A stretch of DNA of 64,000 nt, taken from Fontibacter flavus (lineage in GTDB: Bacteria; Bacteroidota; Bacteroidia; Cytophagales; Cyclobacteriaceae). How positions within the stretch are numbered: position 1 is the stretch's first letter; the number at the start of each line of letters is the position of its first letter. The notes beneath the pieces are model-generated. The model ran no database searches and was not told the origin of the DNA. It worked only from the letters and a program-made list of their open reading frames with translations. The stretch covers positions 62,001-126,000 of the forward strand of contig NZ_JBHLWI010000004.1 of assembly GCF_042432905.1 (NCBI RefSeq), written 5' to 3'. The position numbers and the translations under genes were made by a program. Below, one piece after another: positions 17,595-26,858 of this stretch.

Positions 17595-18689
17595 ATGAAA
17601 AAATCTTTATTTTATTCATTAGTTATTAACTTTTTATTGATAGGCTCTTGTAATCATAAAGAAGTTCAATTGAATGAAAATACACTGATTAAAATCCCTG
17701 TTTCAGGACTGGATAACCAGGTTTTTGAAGATAAATTTGAAATTAACAGGATAATTGCTTTAGACTTTTGTGATGCTTGTATTATAGGGGAAGTTCATAA
17801 AATTCTTATTGATGATTCTGGTTTTTACGTTCTTGATAAAACAATTACAAAATCTATCAAGAAGTTTGATTGGAATGGTACACTTTTGTTCAATATTTCT
17901 GAGAGCGGGGAAGGGTTGGGGAAATATATACTTCCTTTTGATATGGAATTGGATAAAAATAGACTTTTTGTATTAGATGTCAATCAGCGTAAAATTTTAT
18001 TTTTTAATGCTGTAAATGGACAATTCGATAATGAACAAAGGATAGGTGATTTTCAGGCTTTAACCTTTGCCCATTTGGATAATAATACATTTGCTTACCA
18101 CCTAGATGGCAGAGAATTAGGGCCGGATCTACATTATCTTGGCCAAATAGCTGCTTTGGGAGGAGGAAAGTCTACTGCAAAATGGGTTCTTGACTTTGGT
18201 AACACAGATTATATGACCGCTGAACAAGAATTTACACGAGGTGAAAAAGGACTTTTGTTTGCCAAATCTATGAATGATACGGTTTATCAAGTAGAGGCTT
18301 CAGGCTTTATTCCTAAGTATGTTTTTGATTTTGGGGATAAAAGAATAAGTGATGATATTAAAAAAGCTGATATGATGGAGGCCATGCAACGAATAATGAC
18401 TGATTGGCCTCATTTTCATTGGGGGAGGGTTTTTGAAAATTCTAATCAGGTATTTTTCCTTTGGTCTGGAAACCAAGGTCAGAGAAATCTTTCTTATTAT
18501 GACAAAGTTACAGGAGTAACTTATCTCCTTGAAGGTGATTCCTTTTACCCAAAGAATATTGTTTATGTTGATGACCAACGATTGATTGCCTTTATTAGCC
18601 CTGAAGAATATATGGAGTCAGACCTAAAAGGAGTAGTAAAGGAATATAGAAATCCAGTTTTGGTAAGTTATACTTTCAAATCCAAATAA
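17595..18689 (+). CDS. 6-bladed beta-propeller lipoprotein
   Basis: 364 residues with a lipoprotein signal (FLLIGSC, Cys near residue 19). The rest has the pattern of Bacteroidota 6-bladed beta-propeller proteins: repeated hydrophobic strands with YVLDKTITKSIKKFDWNGTL, LFVLDVNQRKILFFN and LLFAKSMNDTVYQV blades. Such proteins are surface or periplasmic and usually sit beside NVEALA-type peptides, as here. No catalytic motif is visible. Codon use is more AT-rich than in the flanking housekeeping genes, consistent with an accessory islet. A long bidirectional terminator follows. Confidence 0.72.
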   Translation: MKKSLFYSLVINFLLIGSCNHKEVQLNENTLIKIPVSGLDNQVFEDKFEINRIIALDFCDACIIGEVHKILIDDSGFYVLDKTITKSIKKFDWNGTLLFNISESGEGLGKYILPFDMELDKNRLFVLDVNQRKILFFNAVNGQFDNEQRIGDFQALTFAHLDNNTFAYHLDGRELGPDLHYLGQIAALGGGKSTAKWVLDFGNTDYMTAEQEFTRGEKGLLFAKSMNDTVYQVEASGFIPKYVFDFGDKRISDDIKKADMMEAMQRIMTDWPHFHWGRVFENSNQVFFLWSGNQGQRNLSYYDKVTGVTYLLEGDSFYPKNIVYVDDQRLIAFISPEEYMESDLKGVVKEYRNPVLVSYTFKSK

Positions 18690-18756
18690 ATAAAGCCTTC
18701 GTAAATCATACTCCTTTAAAAAAGTGTTCAGAATTACGAAGGCTTTATTGTTTTTT
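18690..18756. terminator. Long-stem bidirectional terminator
   Basis: ATAAAGCCTTCGTAA (18690-18704) pairs perfectly with TTACGAAGGCTTTAT (18734-18748), with a 29-base loop, then a T run on the plus strand. It sits between the convergent propeller and transglycosylase genes. Confidence 0.8.
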
Positions 18757-20155
18757 AGGGTTCAATCAAGACCCGATAGGAATCATAGAGGATCATGATA
18801 TCATCCACATAGTTGACGGCAAGATGGCCTTTGGCAAAACCACTTCTGACGACCGGATCATTGTAATATTTCGGGTCGCTTTTCATTTGTAGAAACCGTG
18901 CGATACTTTCCCAGTTCTGGGTGTTACCTCCGTATTTTAAAGTGAGCTTCCAGGCGTCTTCCACATGTCCGTGTCCTATGTTATAGGATGCCAAGATCAC
19001 TTTGATCCTTTCATTGGCTTCCGGGATTCTTTCTCTCCAGAATTTATCCAGGTATTTGAGGTAGTTAACCCCGCCCATTAAGCTTTCCAAAGGATCATTG
19101 GGGTTTTCTACTCCAAATCTTTCCAACGTCACGGGCATCAACTGAAGAAGACCTACTGCCCCTGCATAGGAGGTAGCGGTGGTATCAAATCTGGATTCTT
19201 TGTACACCAATGATGCTAATAGTCTCCAATCCCAACCCAGGTTTTCTGCACCTTTCTTGATGATGTCATCATAGGGGGAAATCGCATTTCCAGCCAAGGA
19301 GGAAAAAGGGCTATTGTTTCTGAAATAACTGTTTTTGGAATTTTGAAAATACTTGGCGTACAGGGTATTGATATAGCCTGATTTGACATTTTTCGAGATC
19401 CATTCGTTGATGGCTTTTTCCAGATTAGGGGCATTTTTACGGATTGCCCAGGCCACATCGGATTTTGGACTGATTTCCATATCTACGTCCAGATTGTCAA
19501 AATAAGTAGCATTGACCATTCCGACTACTTTATCAGTAACCGTGTATTCAATTTCTCCATTGACTACTTTTTGGATGAGTGCTTCGCTGTCCCCTTTCTC
19601 ATCCAAAACAGAAAATGTGACGCCATAAGCATCCTGTAAGTCCTGAAGTTGTGCTTTATAGACAGCATCTTTTCGGATATGGATGATTTTATCTTGTAGG
19701 TCATGGTAATCCTTGACCATCCTCAGGTCTTTTCGCTGCACGAGTACAGTGCCCATTTGTCCTAAGGGTTTGGTGAAGTTTGCCAGCACTTTTCTTTCCT
19801 CGTTGATTTCAAGGTTCATGGCAATAATGTCAGCCTTTCCCTTGTTGAGCAGATAGAAAGCTTCATCAATGTCAGATTTGACAATAAGATGGAGTCTCAC
19901 GCCAAGTTTACTTGCCAGGTTCCTGAGCATTTCAAATTCATAGCCCATTCGCCTTCCTCTATAGATATAATAACTCGTGGAGGAATTGTCTACAATAGCT
20001 CTGATAAAGCCCCTTTTTTGGATTTCTTCCAAGTCAAAAGGTAGCGGGTTTTCCCAGTGGTTCTCAACCTCTTCTTTTTGTCCTAAGAAGGTACATTGAA
20101 CGCCGAACATGGCAAAAATGAGGATAAATAAGAATCCATTTAAGGTTTGTTTCAT
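18755..20155 (-). CDS. mltF: MltF-like membrane-bound lytic transglycosylase
   Basis: 466 residues with a lipoprotein-like N-terminus (FAMFGVQC). Residues about 45-280 are a periplasmic solute-binding (SBP_bac_3) domain, starting at FIRAIVDNSSTSYYIYRGRR. Residues about 295-440 are an SLT lysozyme-like domain with the catalytic Glu in LVYKESRFD, then GAVGLLQLMP and the later ASYNIGHGHVEDA. This two-domain order defines MltF, which cleaves the MurNAc-GlcNAc bond to form 1,6-anhydro ends and in which the N-terminal domain responds to muropeptides. A perfect palindrome lies 60 bases upstream of the start. Confidence 0.9.
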   Translation of the reverse strand: MKQTLNGFLFILIFAMFGVQCTFLGQKEEVENHWENPLPFDLEEIQKRGFIRAIVDNSSTSYYIYRGRRMGYEFEMLRNLASKLGVRLHLIVKSDIDEAFYLLNKGKADIIAMNLEINEERKVLANFTKPLGQMGTVLVQRKDLRMVKDYHDLQDKIIHIRKDAVYKAQLQDLQDAYGVTFSVLDEKGDSEALIQKVVNGEIEYTVTDKVVGMVNATYFDNLDVDMEISPKSDVAWAIRKNAPNLEKAINEWISKNVKSGYINTLYAKYFQNSKNSYFRNNSPFSSLAGNAISPYDDIIKKGAENLGWDWRLLASLVYKESRFDTTATSYAGAVGLLQLMPVTLERFGVENPNDPLESLMGGVNYLKYLDKFWRERIPEANERIKVILASYNIGHGHVEDAWKLTLKYGGNTQNWESIARFLQMKSDPKYYNDPVVRSGFAKGHLAVNYVDDIMILYDSYRVLIEP

Positions 20156-20214
20156 TCAGTTAAGGTCCGAATACTCAGACATGGTGAACACTAATAGTAA
20201 AAATAGCAAATTTT

Positions 20215-20235
20215 ATACCAAATATTATTTGGTAT
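20215..20235. promoter_or_regulatory. Palindrome upstream of the transglycosylase gene
   Basis: ATACCAAAT, 3-base spacer ATT, ATTTGGTAT: a perfect 9-bp inverted repeat about 60 bases before the mltF-like start, within the likely promoter region. It could be an operator for an unidentified dimeric regulator. It has no U run and is not at a gene end, so a terminator is unlikely. Confidence 0.4.
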
Positions 20236-20255
20236 CTGATTAATCTACTTAAAAT

Positions 20256-20289
20256 AAAAAAACATCCCCAGTGAATGAGGATGTTTTAT
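20256..20289 (-). terminator. Terminator of the RND efflux operon
   Basis: Read on the minus strand, AAACATCC and GGATGTTT form a hairpin with an 11-base loop, followed by a T-rich run. It lies about 20 bases after the stop of the TolC-family gene at 20311. Confidence 0.8.
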
Positions 20290-20310
20290 GAAATTTTCAC
20301 CTATTTCTGC

Positions 20311-21657
20311 TTAATCAAGCGTCAAACTGAACTTGTCTTTGTCATTTTGAAAAAAGATTTTTCCGGACAGTCTCAACAGCTCAATTTCCATTTCTTTGAT
20401 GTTGAAAAGTGCGGATATCAGCCTGTCCTGTGCGGTCAGAAGGTTGACTTGTGCGTCCCGGAACTGTAGGTAATCTGCGATGCCAAGCCTGAATCTTTCC
20501 AGTGCAATATCTGCATTTTCTACCGCGACTTTGTAATTGGCGAACTCAATATCCAAAAGTTGCATGTTGGTGTTGTAAATATTGTATGCCCTTTGGATAT
20601 CAGAGGTTAGCTGTAATTCCATTTGGCTTACGGCAAGTTCAGCATTGAGCTTTTGTACTTTGGCATTTTGGATTCTCCTATTTAATGCAAATCCATTGAA
20701 CACATTAAAAGAAGCAGTAAATCCATAGTTGAATCCTTGTCTTTGGTTGAAAAGCAAGAAACCAGCTTGTGAATTCAGAGTGTTGTTGTTATAGGTACCG
20801 TTAAGGTTAATTGAAGGAAGCCTTGAAGCTTGGGTTTCCCTTAAAGTCAGAAAAGCGACATTTTCATTCCTTTGGGTAATGAGATACTCCTTGTTGTTGA
20901 GATAGGCATTCTCGATCAGGTCATTTAATTTCAGGTTGTTCTCTACAATGATAGTGTCATTTACCGCAAGTCGGGTATCAGGAGAAAGTGCCAATAACTC
21001 ATTCAAGTTAATTCTGGCATTTTTAATTGCCAATTCCTGATTGACCATCATGGATCTGTCTGCATTGAAATCTACTTGAGCAGTGAGGTAATCTCTTTTT
21101 CCAGCCCCACCTAACTCATATCTTGCCTGTGCGATATCTAATCTAGACTTGGAAAGTTCTAGGGTTGTCTCCAATACTTTCTGTCTCTGAAGCTCCAGCA
21201 CTAACTTGTAATAAGCGGAGGCAATGGAAGCTACAGTGTTTTCCACCATCACTTTGGCCTGCAATTCACTGACTTCTGCCAATTTCCCAGCGACTTTCAT
21301 GGTATAGATGGCTTCTGGTCTCAATCCGTATACAGCAATCAAAGAATAATTTTCATTATTAGATTGGGCGCCATTAATCTGGTTTGGTTCAGGAGAGTTT
21401 ACAAATTGCTGTGTAACATCTTCCTGGCTGAAGGATCGTGTGAAGTTTGCATCTAAAATCGGCATCAAAAGGCTACCTCGAGTGATTTTGGCATCCCGCT
21501 CGGCTATATTTTGATTGTTAGAGGCGATTTTGATGCCATAGTTTTTGTCCAAACCCATCAAAATGGCTTTTTCGAGATCTATGTTCTCTTCCTCTTGGGC
21601 TAAAGCAAAGTGTTGGCCTAGGGTAACCAAGGCCAACATACAAAGTAGTTTTTTCAT
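20311..21657 (-). CDS. TolC-family outer-membrane efflux protein
   Basis: 448 residues with a signal peptide ending near ALAQ. Two similar halves of long amphipathic helices follow, with typical segments SASYYKLVLELQRQ-like in the first half, ARYELGGAGKRDYLTAQVD and, in the second, RFRLGIADYLQFRDAQVN. TolC proteins form the trimeric exit duct of tripartite pumps. The start codon shares one base with the stop of the RND pump gene, so it is the last gene of the same operon. Confidence 0.92.
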   Translation of the reverse strand: MKKLLCMLALVTLGQHFALAQEEENIDLEKAILMGLDKNYGIKIASNNQNIAERDAKITRGSLLMPILDANFTRSFSQEDVTQQFVNSPEPNQINGAQSNNENYSLIAVYGLRPEAIYTMKVAGKLAEVSELQAKVMVENTVASIASAYYKLVLELQRQKVLETTLELSKSRLDIAQARYELGGAGKRDYLTAQVDFNADRSMMVNQELAIKNARINLNELLALSPDTRLAVNDTIIVENNLKLNDLIENAYLNNKEYLITQRNENVAFLTLRETQASRLPSINLNGTYNNNTLNSQAGFLLFNQRQGFNYGFTASFNVFNGFALNRRIQNAKVQKLNAELAVSQMELQLTSDIQRAYNIYNTNMQLLDIEFANYKVAVENADIALERFRLGIADYLQFRDAQVNLLTAQDRLISALFNIKEMEIELLRLSGKIFFQNDKDKFSLTLD

Positions 21658-24600
21658 CAGACTCTCGCTAATCTTCCTTGTTTAGAAGTTAAATAAGTAT
21701 ATACTGCCGGGATCACAAATAAAGTCAGAATGGTAGAGAAGGCCAGACCGCCGATAACCGCCACACCCATTGGTACCCTACTTTCAGCTCCTGCGCCAAG
21801 TGCTAAAGCAATTGGGAGGATACCCAAAATGGTAGACAAACTGGTCATTAAAATCGGTCTGAAACGTGCACCTGCAGCACCAATGATAGCATCGTCAATG
21901 CTCATGCCCTGTGCTTTCCGCTGATTAGCAAACTCTACGATCAAGATACCGTTTTTGGTTACCAAGCCGATGAGCATGATAATCCCGATTTGACTGAAGA
22001 TATTGAGTGTGAAACCAAACAGCCAAAGTGAGAACAAGGCTCCAAACAATGCCAAAGGCACGGTAAACATAATGGTCAATGGATCCTTGAAGCTTTCAAA
22101 CTGTGCTGACAAGACCAAGTAAATTAATACCAATGCGAATAAGAAAGCAAAGATCAAACTGTTCGAGCTCTCTCTGAATTCTTTGGAAAGACCTGCTACA
22201 TCAGTACTGTAGGTTTCGTCCAAGACTTCGCCTGCAATCCTGTCCATTTCTTCCAAACCTGCACCTATGGTATATCCCGGAGCTAAACCGGCGGAAACCG
22301 TGGCGCTGACAAACCTGTTAAAACGATATAACTGTGGAGGGGTGCTACTTTCTCTGACAGTAACAAGGTTATCCAGCTGGATCAGCTGTCCATTGTCTGC
22401 CCTGACATATAGCATTCGTAGATTTACAGGTTCGTTTCTGTCCTGGATCTGCATTTCTCCCACTACTTGGTATTGCTTCCCGTTCATGATGAAATAAGCA
22501 AATCGCTGACCTGAATAGGATAACTGTAGCGTACGCGCAATTTCCTGAACAGAAACGCCAACATTTCTTGCTTTTTCCCTATCGATTTCAATTTCTAGCT
22601 CAGGTTTGGTGAATTTCAGGTTGATATCAGTAAAGCTGAAAATTGAGCTTTGGTTGGCTTTTTCCATAAATGGAGGAATGACCTCTTTCAGTTTTTCCAA
22701 AGTAGGAGCTTGTATGACATATTGTACTGGCAAGCCACCTCTTCTATCACCAATTGACTGTGGCTGTGTGGCAAAAGCCCTAACAGCAGTGTATTTTCTG
22801 ATCATGCCTGAAACCTGATCAAAAATTTGCTGTTGGCTTCTTTCTCTTTCTGTAGCATCTGTCAGGATCAACCTCAGGAATCCAGAGTTGGTACTCGCTG
22901 TTCCAAATCCAGGTGAAGTTACTGTGATGATACCTGTACGCTCTTTTTCTGGAATTTCTTTTTTGAAATCTTCTAACATATCATCCAGAACATTATCCAT
23001 ATATCCGAATGTAGCACCTTCAGGGCCGGTGAGGTTGACCCTCATTTCACCCCTATCTTCCACAGGAGCCAATTCTGTTGGAATAGTGCCGAACATCCAA
23101 TATATACCGAAGCCCATCAAAGCGATGATGGCAAAAGCCGTCCAACGGATTTTCATGAACTTTTCCAGCGCTAGGTTATATTTTTCGTTGAGCCATACAA
23201 AGAATGGTTCTGTGAAGTTATAAAATGCATTCTGCTTCTCTCTTTTCTTCAAAAGCTTGGAGCTTAGCATAGGGGTCATGGTCAAGGCCACAAAAGAGGA
23301 TATGATCACCGCTCCTGCTACCACTATACCAAATTCCCTGAACAATCTGCCCGTAGTACCGGTCAGGAATATCACTGGAAGGAATACTGCTGCCAAAGCT
23401 ACCGTGGTGGATATTACCGCAAAGAAAATTTCTTCTGCGCCCGTTTCGGCTGCTTTGTCCGGATTTTCTCCTTTTTCAATTCTGGTGTAAATATTTTCCA
23501 ATACCACAATGGCATCATCCACCACCAGACCGATCGAAAGCACGATACCCAATAAGGTCAGTACGTTGATCGAGAATCCCATAAAGTACATGATAAAGAA
23601 TACCCCGATCAGGGAGATAGGGATGGTCAGGACAGGGATAAAAGTGGTCCTCCAGTCTCTAAGGAAAAGGAAGATAATGGAAACTACCAGAATAAAGGCG
23701 ATGAGAATGGTTTCCTGAACTTCTTTGATAGAATTACGGATAAACTTCGTGGAGTCAAATCCAATATCCAGTTTTACATCTTCAGGAATATCTTTTTTGA
23801 TCCCTTCCAGTCTTTTATAGAATTCATCGACGATTTCAATGTTGTTGGAACCTGGCAATGGGACTAAGACTACCCCAACCATCGGGATACCGTCTCTTTT
23901 CAGGACCGTTCTTTCGTTCAAGGCTGCCAGTTCCGCTCTTCCTATATCCTGGAACCTTACGATATTGTTTTGGTCCTCTTTGATGATCAGTTCATTGAAT
24001 TCCTGAGGAGTACTCAGACGGCTTTTGGTTCGAACGGAAAGCTCTATGGCTGAACCTTCTATTCTTCCGGAAGGAAGTTCTACGTTTTCGCTTTGAACTT
24101 TATTGAGTACATCCAGTGGCGTAATTCCGTAGGAGGCCATTTTCAAAGGATCCATTCTCAATCTGATGGCATACCTTTTTTCACCCCAGATTTGCACTGT
24201 ACTTACACCAGGAATGGTCTGAAGTCTTTCTTTGAAAATATTATTGGCGATATCGGAAATTTCCAGAAGACTTCTTCTATCACTCTGTACATTGAGGAAT
24301 ACAATAGGCTGGGAATCTGAATCCGCTTTGGAAACTACCGGGGGGTCTGTATCGGGCGGAAGGTTTCGTTGTGCACCGGAAACTTTATCCCTTACGTCAT
24401 TGGCCGCAGCTTCGAGGTCAGCACCAACATCAAATTCTACCGTAATGTTGCTCGTACCGTCATTACTGGTGGAAGTCAGGGATTTGATCCCTGCGATACC
24501 GTTTATGGCCTCTTCCAAGGGTTCCGTAATCTGGGCTTCTATCACATCGGCATTAGCGCCGACATAAGAAGTTCTCACGTTGATGATAGGGGGATCCACG

Positions 24601-24719
24601 CTAGGAAACTCCCTTACACCCAAAAGCGAAATACCAATTGACCCAAAGAGTACAATGACCAATGACATCACAATGGCCAGGACGGGTCTTCTAATGCTAA
24701 TGGTTGATAAGCTTGCCAT
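21657..24719 (-). CDS. RND efflux pump, inner-membrane permease (HAE1/AcrB type)
   Basis: 1020 residues, normal for AcrB/MexB relatives, with 12 membrane helices and two large periplasmic loops. The proton relay is intact: adjacent Asp residues in SIGLVVDDAIVVLEN on TM4 and Lys in IGLVTKNGILIVEFAN on TM10. It would export hydrophobic or amphiphilic compounds across the envelope with the adaptor and TolC genes on either side. The substrate cannot be told from sequence. It begins 2 bases after the adaptor stop. Confidence 0.95.
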   Translation of the reverse strand: MASLSTISIRRPVLAIVMSLVIVLFGSIGISLLGVREFPSVDPPIINVRTSYVGANADVIEAQITEPLEEAINGIAGIKSLTSTSNDGTSNITVEFDVGADLEAAANDVRDKVSGAQRNLPPDTDPPVVSKADSDSQPIVFLNVQSDRRSLLEISDIANNIFKERLQTIPGVSTVQIWGEKRYAIRLRMDPLKMASYGITPLDVLNKVQSENVELPSGRIEGSAIELSVRTKSRLSTPQEFNELIIKEDQNNIVRFQDIGRAELAALNERTVLKRDGIPMVGVVLVPLPGSNNIEIVDEFYKRLEGIKKDIPEDVKLDIGFDSTKFIRNSIKEVQETILIAFILVVSIIFLFLRDWRTTFIPVLTIPISLIGVFFIMYFMGFSINVLTLLGIVLSIGLVVDDAIVVLENIYTRIEKGENPDKAAETGAEEIFFAVISTTVALAAVFLPVIFLTGTTGRLFREFGIVVAGAVIISSFVALTMTPMLSSKLLKKREKQNAFYNFTEPFFVWLNEKYNLALEKFMKIRWTAFAIIALMGFGIYWMFGTIPTELAPVEDRGEMRVNLTGPEGATFGYMDNVLDDMLEDFKKEIPEKERTGIITVTSPGFGTASTNSGFLRLILTDATERERSQQQIFDQVSGMIRKYTAVRAFATQPQSIGDRRGGLPVQYVIQAPTLEKLKEVIPPFMEKANQSSIFSFTDINLKFTKPELEIEIDREKARNVGVSVQEIARTLQLSYSGQRFAYFIMNGKQYQVVGEMQIQDRNEPVNLRMLYVRADNGQLIQLDNLVTVRESSTPPQLYRFNRFVSATVSAGLAPGYTIGAGLEEMDRIAGEVLDETYSTDVAGLSKEFRESSNSLIFAFLFALVLIYLVLSAQFESFKDPLTIMFTVPLALFGALFSLWLFGFTLNIFSQIGIIMLIGLVTKNGILIVEFANQRKAQGMSIDDAIIGAAGARFRPILMTSLSTILGILPIALALGAGAESRVPMGVAVIGGLAFSTILTLFVIPAVYTYLTSKQGRLARV

Positions 24720-24721
24720 AA

Positions 24722-25813
24722 TCAGTTGATTTTAGTGTAGTTGACAGGCATACCTGTTCTTGCTTGCAACACTCCGGTGGTCAATACTAGATCACCTTCA
24801 TTCAATCCATTGACAATCTGTACATATCTATCTGTACGGGTCCCAATGGATACCTGTCTTTCTTCCACTTTTTTGTCACTATTGACCACAAATACTTTAT
24901 AACCGCTCAATTCCGGAATAATCGCTTCTGAAGGCACCATTAGGGCGTTTTCTTCTACGCCAAGAATGAATTTGATTCTGACAAACATTCCAGGAAGGAA
25001 AGTCCTTTGTTTATTAGGACTTGTTGCTCGGAGTTTAAGCGTTCTGGTACCGGCATCTATATTCGGTTCATAAGCATATACTGTGCCTTCTACTTCTTGG
25101 CCTCCGGCTTCACTGGAGAAGTAAATTGTAGAACCCAATTTTACCTGATTGGCATATCTTTCAGGAATTGAAAACTCAATCTTGATCGGATCAATATTGA
25201 CGATACTGGCAATCACATCAGCTGTGCCGATGACACTTCCTTCAGAAATCATTCTTAAACCGAGTACGCCATCGAATGGAGCCCTTATAACAGTTTTGTT
25301 CAGCTGTGCATCGACCAATCTCAAATCTGCCAAGTTGGTGTTGAATTGATTCAACACAATGTCGTATTCTTCCTGGGAGATAGCTTCTTTGGCCAGCAAT
25401 TGTTTTTGTCTGTTTTCCTGGCTTTCGAATAATTTTTTGGTGTATTCCAATCTCTCATACTGGGCCTTCAGCTCATCATCATTTAAATATACCAAAGGGG
25501 TGCCTTTTTTAACGAATTCACCTTCTCTGAAGGATATTCTTTTGACCAAACCTGAAATTTCTGATCTTAGGTTTACTGTTTCATTAGGAATGATGGTACC
25601 GGTGATGCTCAGATTATTTTCCAACCTTTCAGGTCTGATTTCTACCACATTTACCGGTAAAGGAGCATCCTGCCCAGGTCCCCCCGGCAGTTGTGTAGGG
25701 GCAGGTCCAGCGGTCTTGCCTCCAAAGATTTGATCCCTTCTGGGATAAATAAAAATCACTGCGATCACCGCAACGATGACTAGTGTCAATATGATTTTAG
25801 TCTGGTTTTTCAT
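24722..25813 (-). CDS. RND efflux periplasmic adaptor subunit
   Basis: 363 residues. A single N-terminal membrane anchor (ILTLVIVAVIAVIFIYP) is followed by a Gly/Pro-rich linker, a lipoyl-type domain (GTIIPNETVNLRSEISGLVK), an alpha hairpin and the second lipoyl half (KTVIRAPFDGVLGLRMISEG), then beta-barrel and membrane-proximal domains. It bridges the pump and TolC. It starts three bases after the stop of the alpha/beta hydrolase gene. Confidence 0.94.
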   Translation of the reverse strand: MKNQTKIILTLVIVAVIAVIFIYPRRDQIFGGKTAGPAPTQLPGGPGQDAPLPVNVVEIRPERLENNLSITGTIIPNETVNLRSEISGLVKRISFREGEFVKKGTPLVYLNDDELKAQYERLEYTKKLFESQENRQKQLLAKEAISQEEYDIVLNQFNTNLADLRLVDAQLNKTVIRAPFDGVLGLRMISEGSVIGTADVIASIVNIDPIKIEFSIPERYANQVKLGSTIYFSSEAGGQEVEGTVYAYEPNIDAGTRTLKLRATSPNKQRTFLPGMFVRIKFILGVEENALMVPSEAIIPELSGYKVFVVNSDKKVEERQVSIGTRTDRYVQIVNGLNEGDLVLTTGVLQARTGMPVNYTKIN

Positions 25814-25816
25814 TCT

Positions 25817-26650
25817 TTAGGTTTGCAAAGAATTATAAAATGATTGATTTTGATTTCTAAGAAATTGAAGCGATAACTGATTGAAAGTGTCAGGTTGCTC
25901 CACATTGACGACGTGTCCACAGGCTTTGACAATTTCCAGGATGGAAAGTTTATGCTCTTGGACGATTTTTTTTACCGGTTCCAAAAACATGATGTCCTCT
26001 TCCCCCATAATGTATAGTGTAGGAATGGACAATTCCTTCTCTTTAAAGTACTTCAATAAAGGGTTGATGTCTTTGGTCATTTTAAACCAACGGATAAATT
26101 CCTTTTGGCAAAGTCTTTTGGCTTCCCTAATAAAAAGGTTCCGGGATTCTGCATGATGTCTTCTTGGCATGATGATCCAGGCAAAAAGTTTGTAGAGCCA
26201 CATGTAAGGGACTACACTCTTAAAAGCATTGCCGAGTGTAACCAAAACACGGGAAGTGGTGGTCAAGCGGGTTACCGCACCGGCCATTACCATCGTTTTG
26301 ACGCGTTGAGGTTCCATTTCGGCCAATTGTCTGGTGATGATCGTCCCCAAGGATACGCCCATAAAGTGTGCTGGAGGAATGTCCAAATGGTCCAATACTT
26401 CAATGATATCTTTGGTAACACCTGCAAAGGTGTATTTGTCATTCCAAATATTCCTGATGGATTCAGCAGACCTTCCGTGGCCTCTCAGGTCAATGAGTAA
26501 TAAGTTAAACTCCTCTTTGAATTCCCTGATCTGTTTATACCAGATTGAAGAAGATCCACCAGCGCCATGAATGAACACGACCCATTCTTGACTGGATGGA
26601 TGATGGTATGTTTTGTAATATAACATGCCTTTTTCTCTTTGATCTAGCAT
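25817..26650 (-). CDS. Alpha/beta hydrolase heading the RND efflux operon
   Basis: 277 residues, no signal peptide. VVFIHGAGGSSSIW gives the oxyanion region, MGVSLGT the nucleophile Ser (G-x-S-x-G as GVSLG), DIMFLEPV the likely acid, and ACGHVVNVEQPD the catalytic His. The fold is certain, the substrate is not. It lies three bases upstream of the adaptor gene, so it should be made with the pump. An enzyme that modifies the exported compound, or a lipid or ester repair enzyme, would fit; both are inference. A dyad overlaps the region directly before its start codon. Confidence 0.88.
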   Translation of the reverse strand: MLDQREKGMLYYKTYHHPSSQEWVVFIHGAGGSSSIWYKQIREFKEEFNLLLIDLRGHGRSAESIRNIWNDKYTFAGVTKDIIEVLDHLDIPPAHFMGVSLGTIITRQLAEMEPQRVKTMVMAGAVTRLTTTSRVLVTLGNAFKSVVPYMWLYKLFAWIIMPRRHHAESRNLFIREAKRLCQKEFIRWFKMTKDINPLLKYFKEKELSIPTLYIMGEEDIMFLEPVKKIVQEHKLSILEIVKACGHVVNVEQPDTFNQLSLQFLRNQNQSFYNSLQT

Positions 26651-26677
26651 ATAACTATTGTAAGGGGAGATAGTTAT
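26651..26677 (-). promoter_or_regulatory. Dyad directly upstream of the efflux operon start codon
   Basis: ATAACTAT, 11-base spacer, ATAGTTAT: an 8-bp inverted repeat that ends at the base before the hydrolase ATG (26650). It could be a repressor operator or an mRNA hairpin that occludes ribosome access. No regulator gene is adjacent. Confidence 0.4.
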
Positions 26678-26823
26678 TCAACCGAAAGCTAAGGCCTTTC
26701 GTTCTGCTTTTTAACGAAATAAATATAGATGGTATTACAGGGCTATTAGTGGTCAATATTTTGGCTTTATTTTTTGAAAAACCAACAACCTTCATGTAAT
26801 CCATACACAATGAAAGGCATTCA

Positions 26824-26858
26824 AGTCTCTCCATTTGCAAATGGAGAGACTTTTTTTC
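26824..26858 (+). terminator. Orphan plus-strand terminator
   Basis: AGTCTCTCCATTTG and CAAATGGAGAGACT form a perfect 14-bp palindrome followed by seven T on the plus strand. No plus-strand gene ends before it. It may terminate a small RNA, or serve the VOC gene on the minus strand despite lacking a U run in that direction. Confidence 0.6.
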
